This document shows, piece by piece, positions 57,553-64,000 of a stretch of 64,000 nucleotides of DNA. The notes under the pieces are model-generated. The model searched no databases. It saw nothing but the letters and a program-made list of their open reading frames with translations, and was not told where the DNA came from. The position numbers were made by a program, and so were the translations under genes. This stretch comes from Siderastrea siderea (Eukaryota; Cnidaria; Anthozoa; Scleractinia; Rhizangiidae): assembly GCA_964030785.1 (NCBI GenBank), contig OZ034969.1, positions 69,061,662 to 69,125,661 of the forward strand, written 5' to 3'. How positions within the stretch are numbered: position 1 is the first letter of the stretch; every line of letters begins with the position of its first letter.

Positions 57553-60338
57553 AGGAGGCCAAGCAACTCAAGTAAGGGAAGCAACTCAAGGAGGCCAAGC
57601 AACTGAAGTAGGGCAAGCAACTCAAGTAAGGCAAACAAGTCAAGGACGCCTAGCAGCTCAAGTAAGCCAAGCAACTCAAGTAAGCCAAGCAACTCAAGCA
57701 GGATAAGCAACCCCAGTAGGAAAAGCAACTCAAGTAATCCAAGCAACTCTAGCAGGCCAAGCAACTCTAGTAGGGCAAGCAACTCAAGTAAGGCAAGCAA
57801 CCCCAATTAGCCAAGCAACTCAAGGAGGCGAAGCATCTTAAGTAAGCCAAGCAACTCAAGCAGGCCAAGCAACTCTAGTAGGGCAAGTAACTCAAGTAAG
57901 GCAAGCAACTCAATTAAGCCAAGCAACTCAAGGAGGCCAAGCATCTTAAGTAAGCCAAGCAACTCAAGCAGGCCAAGCAACTCAAGTAGGGCAAGCAACT
58001 CAAGTAAGGGAAGCAACTCAAGTAAGCCAAGCAACTCAAGTAAGCCAAGCAACTCAACCAGGCCAAGCAACTCAAGGAGGCCGAGCAACTCAAGTAGGGC
58101 AAGCAACTCAAGTAAGGCAAGGAACTCAAGTAAGCGAAGAAGGTCAATTAAGCCAAGCAATTCAAGGAGGCCAAGGAACTCAAATAAGCCAAGCAACTCA
58201 AGTAGGGCAAACAACTCAAGTAAGGTAAACAACTCAAGTAAGGGAAGCAACTCAAGGACACCAAGCAACTCAAGCAGGCTAAGCAACTCAAGTATGCTAA
58301 GCAAATCAAGTAGGGCAAGCAACTCAAGTGAGGCAAGCACCTCAAGTAAGCCAAGCAACTCAAGTAAGCCAAGCAACTCAAGCGGCCAAGCAACTCAAGC
58401 ATGCAAAGGAACTCAAGTAGGAAAAGCTACTCAAGTAAGCCAAGGAACTCAAGTAAGCCAAGCAACTCAAGCAGGCCAAGCAACTCAAGTAGGAAAAGCA
58501 ACTCAAGTAAGCCAAGCAATTGAAGGATTCCAAGCAACTCCAGCAGGCTAAGCAACTCAAGCAGGCGAAGCAACTCAAGCATGTAAAGCAACTCAAGTAG
58601 GAAAAGGAACTCAAGTGAGCGAAGCAACTCAAGCAGGCCAAGCAACTAAAGTAGGGCAAGCAACTCAAGTAAGGCAAGCAACTCGAGTACGCCTAGCAAC
58701 TCAAGTACGCCAAGCAACTCAAGCAGGCCAAGCACCTCAAGTAGGGCAAGTAACTCAAGTAAGGCAACCAACTCAAGTAAGCCAAGTAACTCAAGCACGC
58801 CAAGCAACTGAAGTAAGCCAAGCAGCTTAATTAAGCCAAGCAACTCAAGGAGGCCAAGCAACTTAAGTAAGCCAAGCAACTCAAGCAGGCCAAGCAACTC
58901 AAGTAGGGCAAACAACTCAAGTAAGGCAAGGAACTCAAGTAAGCCAAGCAACTCAAGCACGCCAAGCAACTCAAGCAGGCCAAGCAACTCACGTAAGCCA
59001 AGTAAGCAAGTAAGCCAAGCAACTCAAGTAAGCCAAGCAACTCAAGGAGGCCAAGCAACTCAAGTAAGGGAAGCAACTCAAGCAGGCCAAGCAACTCAAG
59101 TAGGGCAAGCAACTCAAGTAAGGCAAACAACTCAAGTACGCCTAGCAACTCGAGCACGCCAAGCAACTCAAGTAAGCCAAGCAGCTCAATTAAGCCAAGC
59201 AACTCAAGTAAGCCAAGCAACTCAAGCAGGCTAAGCAACTCTAGTAGGAAAAGCAACTCAAGTAAGCCAAGTAAGCAAGTAAGCCAAGCGGCTCAATTAA
59301 GCCAAGCAACTCAAGGAGGCCAAGCAACTTAAGTAGGCGAAGCAACTCAAGAAGGCCAAGCAAGTCAAGTAGGGCAAGCAACTCAAGTAAGGGAAGCAAG
59401 TCAAGTAAGCCAAGCAACTCAAGCACGCCAAGCAACTCAAGGAAGCCAAACAGCTCAAGTAAGCCAAGCAACTCAAGCAGGCCAAGCAACTCAAGTAGGG
59501 CAAGCAACTCAAGGAAGGCAAGCAACTCAAGTAGGGCAAGCAACTCAAGCAACTCAAGCAGGTCAAGGAACTCAAGTTAGCCAAGCAACTCAAGTAAGCG
59601 AGGCAGCTCAATTAAGCCAAGCAATTCAAAGAGGCCAAGCACCTCAAGTAAGCCAAGCAACTCAAGCAGGCCAAGCAACTCGAGTAAGCCAAGCACCTCA
59701 AGCAGGCCAAGCATTTCAAGTAAGCGAAGCAACTCACGCAGGGGAAGCAACTCAAGTAGGGCAAGCAACTCAAGTTAGCCAAGCAACTGAAGCACGCCAA
59801 GCAACTCAAGTAAGCCAAGCAGCTCAAGTGAGCGAAGCACCTCAAGCAGGCCAAGCAACTCAAGTAGGGCAAGCAGCTCAAGTAAGGCAAGCAACTCAAG
59901 TAAGCCAAGCAACTGAAGCACGCCAATCAAATCAAGTTAAGCCAAGCAGCTCAAGTAAGCCAAGCAACTCAAGGAGGCCAAGCAACTCAAGTGAGCTAAG
60001 CAACTCAAGGAGGCCAAGCAAGTCAAGTAGGGCAAGCAACTCAAGTAAGGCAAGCGACTCGAGTAAGCCAAGCAGCTCAAGCAGGCCAAGCAACTTAAGT
60101 AAGCTAAGCAGCTCAAGTAAGCCAAGCAACTCAAGCAGGCCAAGCAACTCAAGTAAGCCAAGCAACTCAAGTAGGGCAAGCAACTCAAGTAAGGCAAGCA
60201 ACTCAAGTAAGCCAAGCAACGCAAGCACGCCAAGGAACTCAAGTAAGCCAAGCAACTCAAGTAAGCCAAGCAACTCAAGTAAGGCAAGCAACTCAAGTAA
60301 GCCAAGCAATTCAAGTAAGCCAAGCACCTCAAGTAAGC
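57553..60338 (-). repeat. 18-bp minisatellite, right arm, outer block
   Basis: About 155 units. The first part (about 57,553-58,550) repeats the variant order of the two preceding blocks but lacks a helicase insertion. The outer part is more diverse. It ends at AGCAAGTAAAG, where the inverted outer flank begins. Confidence 0.95.
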
Positions 60339-60394
60339 CAAGCAAGTAAAGTAATTAAAGTAAGTAATTTGGCAGAGTACAGTATAATGCCCCG
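60339..60394 (-). repeat. Right outer inverted flank of the palindrome
   Basis: Inverse of 30662-30717. Homology ends at CCCCG (60394), beyond which the sequence is unrelated to the left flank. Confidence 0.85.
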
Positions 60395-60612
60395 GTCAAG
60401 AGAGGATAAAGGGGTAAGAGAGTTAATCCCTCATATAGGCCCTGTCCCCATCCTAATGCCTCTCAAGTTATTTTTAGATCTCCTCCGAGATCCGGTATCC
60501 CTATGAGGGTTACCGAAGAGCCAATCATATGTCATGAATTTTGGCTGCGTTGACAGCTGAGCCCATTCCCACGCAATGCTTCGCGTCCGTCGCGAATTGA
60601 CCTGGAAACAAA

Positions 60613-60987
60613 ATGGCGGAACGTGCGGGAAGCGGCACTTGTATACGTTTTGTAGACGAACGTGAGTTTAAGGAAGTATCGGTAGTAGGAAAATGCAGAT
60701 TGCGAAAGAATCGTCCGTCAGGATTTGTATTAGAGACCGACTGTGCGGAAAGTTCAAGCGAAAGTTCAAGCGAGGACGACGAAGTTGACTGCAGCAGTGA
60801 GCTCGAGATCGAGAACGATGAGGCCGAAACCGAAACTCAAGGGAGCTGCAGCTCTGGAGAAATCTCAGAAGACGAAGGAAGCAATATTAAAAGGCCAAGT
60901 AAAGTAACAACAACGAATCGAAAGTCAAGGGTTTCGACTTCAAAACCAACAATCCGGGCGCGAAAAGAAAAAAAATTAACAACCTAA
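60613..60987 (+). CDS. Hypothetical acidic, serine-rich protein
   Basis: ATG in good context (ACAAAATGG) and 124 codons to TAA. The N-terminal ~45 residues are mixed (CIRFVDEREFKEVSVVGKCR). The middle is strongly acidic and Ser/Glu-rich (ESSSESSSEDDEVD) and the C-terminus basic (TIRARKEKK). I do not recognise a family. It could be a short nuclear protein, the first exon of a longer gene (possible donor GTAAAG at about 60,899) or the N-terminus of a transposase, some of which start with acidic regions. It lies 219 bp outside the palindrome. Confidence 0.45.
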   Translation: MAERAGSGTCIRFVDEREFKEVSVVGKCRLRKNRPSGFVLETDCAESSSESSSEDDEVDCSSELEIENDEAETETQGSCSSGEISEDEGSNIKRPSKVTTTNRKSRVSTSKPTIRARKEKKLTT

Positions 60988-61682
60988 CTGAAGACGAAGT
61001 TGATAGTATGTAAAATGACAGGCCAAACACGACTCCCGCTAGTCCCTTCAATTACTCTAGCCTTCAAAATAGAGCTTTCTTGAGTACATTCGTAACACCT
61101 TTGTCCCTTTGATCAAGATGATCTAAATGCGACACAATTCCGGTGCCGGTAATTTGTGGTTGACCTTGGGCACACTCAAGTTGTGATATATACTGTTTGG
61201 GGGGTTTTATGTTACGTTCTTAGAGCCATTTTAAATCTTTGTGCCGTTGTGTGTGCTAGCTCTTTGGCAATTAGTTAGGTTTTTGGGCTCACATAAATTG
61301 CAAGAGTCCTTAAAACTCGGGGGTTGAAGCGGAATAATGAATATTGAATACTGGCTTAAAATTGTAAAGGAATATTGAATATTGGCTCAAAATTGTAAGG
61401 AATATTGAATATTCAGTTTTTTAATCAAGAATATTGAATACTTGCAAAGAGAAAATAAGTTCTCCTCACCCTCTCTGTCTCCAAATGAGAATCGCAGGTG
61501 TTCTATATTTTCGATATTTGGCAGGCGCTCTGCCTCATGTTAAGCTTACAAAATTTGCAACGCGGACTACTCCCCAAGGGAGATATTTTCTTGTGACGTC
61601 ACTTTCAAAGCACATGCTTCAGTTGACCGCTTTAAATTTCGACGCTTTGGTTACGGTCTAAGAACTGTTCGGACTTGTAAAG
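60988..61682. other. Intergenic stretch with ~30-bp tandem repeat and CRE-like site
   Basis: About 61331-61440 holds ~3 degenerate tandem units of GGAATATTGAATATTGGCTC plus AAAATTGTAA. The rest is the putative promoter region of the downstream gene. Confidence 0.55.
61594..61601. promoter_or_regulatory. CRE/ATF-type palindrome TGACGTCA
   Basis: Full consensus octamer 82 bases upstream of the ATG at 61683, a typical distance for a CREB/ATF-responsive proximal promoter. Function is inferred from the match only. Confidence 0.5.
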
Positions 61683-61705
61683 ATGGGAAAGCACAGGAAA
61701 GACAG
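61683..61705 (+). CDS. First coding exon, MGKHRKD
   Basis: Donor GACAG|GTAAGT is a strong consensus. Short basic start peptide, phase 2. Confidence 0.75.
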
Positions 61706-64000
61706 GTAAGTAAAGCTTTTAAACTATTTTTAACTTGAACAGATTTCCAAACCATAAGCTTACAACAACGACGACAACAACAATAAAAATCGAGAGTTCT
61801 TTTCTAATCGATTTCTAAGTGTAGTGTTTGAAATCTAAGTAGATCCATGCATCTTCGCCATTTGACCGCTAATAAACTCATCCGAAACTCATGTTGACTT
61901 CAGTCTGCCAGCGAAACCAAATAACGCTACAGACAAGAAGTCACAGTGAAAGGTGAAAAGGATAACATACTATTTTTCTGCAATTGAATGAACAATGATA
62001 GTTCACAAGCCTCAAAGTCGATCTCAAAGTAGACTTGAATCGAACTTGAAAACTTTTGGCCCTTCAACTCTGCCAACTAACGAATCTAAACATTTTTATC
62101 CGTTTGTTAGCTCACATTGAAGCTCACAGATTCCACGTTGGAAAACAGAACACCACGAAAAAAATGTTTTAATTGGCCTTATCACGGTTTTCTACGCCAT
62201 CTTGACAGGTAGGCAACGCAGTTAGAAATTATAGTGTGTGTATGGAAATCCGACGGCAATATTTTTTTCAAAAATTGAATTCTGGACAACTTATGAATTG
62301 TAAAGTTAAAATGCTAGGCAAAAGTTTTTATTCACCAAGTTTGAAAGATGTAGCTTGGCTAGAAAGCGTTTAGTTACGTTTTTAATTTTCCATCCAGTTG
62401 TCTATATTTTCCCGTAAATTGACGCGGTTCGCGGGAAAAAAATTATAGGCAAATGTATGGAAAATTAAAAACGTAACTGAACGCTTTCTAGACCAGCTAC
62501 ATCTTCCAAACTTGGTCAATAAAAACTTTTGCCTAGTATGTTTACTTTACGATTCATAAGTTGTCCAGAATTCAATTTTTGAGAAAAATATTTGCCATCG
62601 GATTCCCATACAAACACTATAATTTCTAACTGCGTTGCCTACCCGTCAAGATGGGGTCGGAAAAAAATTAGCCTTTTTTGAGCAATGAGTCACGTGAAGG
62701 AACTCGAGGAATGTATCATTGTAGATACTCTTCTTGTAATGAGATAAAAATTTGCGGCGCATTAGAACCTTGGCTGCTTGGGCATGCAATGTTAATCTGT
62801 GTATCGTTCTCCAGAGATGCCAGGAAAAAGGGAAAAAGTCATAAAAAGCAAAAAACCAAAGATCGCGAACATCATCGTCGTCATAGTCAACACGTTAAAA
62901 GGTATGCCTTTATAATACTTACAAAGTATGTGTTCTAGCAGAACGTTCACCTATTGAATTGTGACATTGTGCACTTGAAAATTTTATTTTTTTAAAAACT
63001 ATTACAGGACCCAACGTCTTACGCGTTTTTACTGTTATGAGACTGGTAGATCTTAAGAAGTCGTGAATGAATATAGTATCGATTGAGCAGTACTAAATAC
63101 TTCATATACTTTTAAGGGATGGGAATGAAGAACGACGAAAGCGATCATTGGCTAGCTCATCAAGCGAAGATGAATTGAAATATGAACCAATGAGGAAAAA
63201 GAACAAAAGAGCGGAACACTCATCAAGTGAAGTGGGAAAGAAAAGGTACTTATGGATGTTTTACAAATAGTTTCGAAAGACCTATGTTATAAAAACGTGG
63301 TTAATGAGAGATTTCAAGTCTTATTGGTGTGTTTAACTAAGGGTTTAGGCATACTTGCAGTAAAAATGATCAATTTTCACTAAAAATTGTATGCCTTTAT
63401 GATACTTATAAGTATGTGCGTTTCTGCATAATATTTGCTCTATTGACTTATGACACTGTCCACTTGAAAATTTTATTTTTAAAAAAATTACAGTACCCAA
63501 CCTCTTGCCCGTTTTTACTGTTATGTAGATCTTAAGAAGTCGTGAGTGGATATAGTATCGATAGAGCAGTACTAAACACTTCATATACTTTTAAGGGATG
63601 GGAATGAAGAACGACGAAAGCGATCATTGGCTAGCTCATCAAGCGAAGATGAATCAAAAGATGAACCAATGTGGAAAAGGAGCAAAAGAGCGGAACACTC
63701 ATCAAGTGAAGTGGGAAAGAAAAGGTACTTATGGATGTTTTACAAATAGTTTCGAAAGACCTATGTTATAAAAACGTGGTTAATGAGAGATTTCAAGTCT
63801 TATTGGTGTGTTTAACTAAGGGTTTAGGCATACTTGCAGTAAAAATGATCAATTTTCACTAAAAATTGTATGCCTTTATGATACTTATAAGTATGTGCGT
63901 TTCTGCATAATATTTGCTCTATTGACTTATGACACTGTCCACTTGAAAATTTTATTTTTAAAAAAATTACAGTACCCAACCTCTTGCCCGTTTTTACTGT
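61683..64000 (+). CDS. Lys/Arg/Ser-rich protein gene, 5' part, with tandemly duplicated exons (runs off the window)
   Basis: Four exons join in one frame: 61683-61705 (MGKHRKD), 62815-62901, 63117-63245 and 63596-63724, all introns GT-AG and phase 2. The protein starts highly basic (ARKKGKSHKKQKTKDREHHRRHSQH) and continues with two near-identical 43-residue units rich in K, R, S and E (RRKRSLASSSSEDE..AEHSSSEVGKK). Composition suggests a nuclear, RNA-processing or chromatin-associated protein, but no named domain is visible. CK2-type acidic serine sites (SSSSEDE) recur. The gene continues beyond 64000, and the next intron already repeats the previous one, so at least a third exon copy is expected outside. 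Confidence 0.75.
62197..62654. mobile_element. 458-bp foldback element inside the first intron
   Basis: CCATCTTGACAGGTAGGCAACG at the left is mirrored at the right, and pairing continues with few mismatches for ~190 bp per arm to a centre near 62,425 (TTGACGCGGTTCGCGGG). Because it is intronic, the transcript would form a long stem. Confidence 0.88.
62815..62901 (+). CDS. Second coding exon, basic region
   Basis: Acceptor GTTCTCCAG, donor AAAAG|GTATGC, 87 nt. Encodes KKGKSHKKQKTKDREHHRRH. Confidence 0.75.
63117..63245 (+). CDS. Duplicated exon, copy 1 (129 nt)
   Basis: Acceptor ATACTTTTAAG, donor AAAAG|GTACTT. Symmetric phase-2 exon of 43 codons, so copies can be added or skipped without breaking the frame. 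Confidence 0.8.
63596..63724 (+). CDS. Duplicated exon, copy 2 (129 nt)
   Basis: Same length, phase and splice sites as copy 1, offset 479 bp. Changes concentrate in the middle (ELKYEPMRKKN versus ESKDEPMWKRS), and no change breaks the frame. Confidence 0.8.

Larger units (their letters stand above)
30662..60394. repeat. Giant interrupted palindrome (~29.7 kb)
   Basis: The left end CGGGGCATTATACTGTACTC at 30662 recurs inverted at 60394, and ~56 bp of flank matches with few changes. Inside lie 18-bp satellite arrays in opposite orientation, then inverted LINE-C/LINE-A segments. Left arm 30662-37117 corresponds to right arm 60394-39514 once the insertions (LINE-B, Ngaro element, two helicase TIR elements) are removed. 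The axis region is 37118-39513. Arms differ by scattered substitutions and private indels, which argues against a simple assembly mirror. Confidence 0.85.
62902..64000 (+). repeat. ~479-bp tandem intron-exon repeat, at least 2.4 copies
   Basis: Intron plus exon repeat as a unit. The intron from GTATGCCTTTAT to TACTTTTAAG occurs before both exon copies and again from about 63,868 to the window end. Copies 2 and 3 are almost identical, whereas copy 1's intron is more diverged. Confidence 0.88.

Noticed and set aside
30662..60394. Palindrome as a pure assembly artefact
   Set aside because: Arms differ by many substitutions, by a private frameshift near 34,870, and by private insertions with their own target duplications. 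An artefact would give near-identical arms. Long-read confirmation is still needed.

Overview
The window is eukaryotic and almost certainly from an anthozoan cnidarian, most likely a stony coral. The reasons are spliced genes with GT-AG introns, AT-rich intergenic DNA, a very high load of short inverted-repeat elements, a tRNA-like SINE, L1/Tx1-type LINEs, a BEL/Pao LTR retrotransposon and a Ngaro-type tyrosine-recombinase retrotransposon. The coral assignment is inference from repeat style and gene family; I could not search a database.

Layout. (1) 1-4.3 kb: non-coding DNA holding a 1.06-kb element with perfect 35-bp terminal inverted repeats (2103-3165). (2) 4.3-8.45 kb: one host gene in at least five exons, encoding cysteine-rich GCC2/GCC3-like ectodomain modules followed by about eight membrane segments. 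(3) 8.5-17.9 kb: no convincing gene; microsatellites, a SINE, two inverted copies of a ~108-bp MITE and a 665-bp foldback element. (4) 17,904-24,117: a complete but frameshifted BEL/Pao retrotransposon with 297-bp LTRs. (5) 24.1-30.6 kb: no gene; several near-palindromic hairpin elements. (6) 30,662-60,394: a giant interrupted palindrome. (7) 60.4-64 kb: a short acidic ORF, then the 5' end of a lysine/arginine/serine-rich protein gene with tandemly duplicated 129-bp exons that runs off the window.

The ~29.7-kb palindrome is the main discovery. Both outer ends carry the same ~56-bp flank in inverted orientation. Inside are arrays of one 18-bp minisatellite, with the unit on the + strand in the left arm and on the - strand in the right arm. 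Inside those are inverted copies of the same nested LINE pair: a 5'-truncated LINE (A) sits in an older LINE (C) between 11-bp target-site duplications, and the identical junction occurs in both arms. The right arm alone was later invaded. LINE-B lies inside the LINE-A copy with a 16-bp target-site duplication. A Ngaro-like element with split direct repeats A1-B1-A2-B2 sits in the satellite. A 1.3-kb TIR element carrying a RecQ-like helicase fragment sits in the satellite with 10-bp flanking duplications, and was then copied with its satellite surroundings as a ~2.9-kb tandem unit. At the axis, the truncated LINE-A copy is joined to LINE-C through ~100 bp of filler made of repeated TACAGGGTGT-like pieces. 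The order of events can be read from the sequence: LINE-C, then LINE-A, then inverted duplication, then arm-specific insertions and satellite amplification.

Only two loci look like functional host genes: the multi-membrane cysteine-rich protein and the K/R/S-rich protein at the right edge. The acidic ORF at 60,613 is possible. The very long leucine-rich reading frames in the satellite arise because an 18-bp unit is a multiple of three, and are not annotated as proteins.
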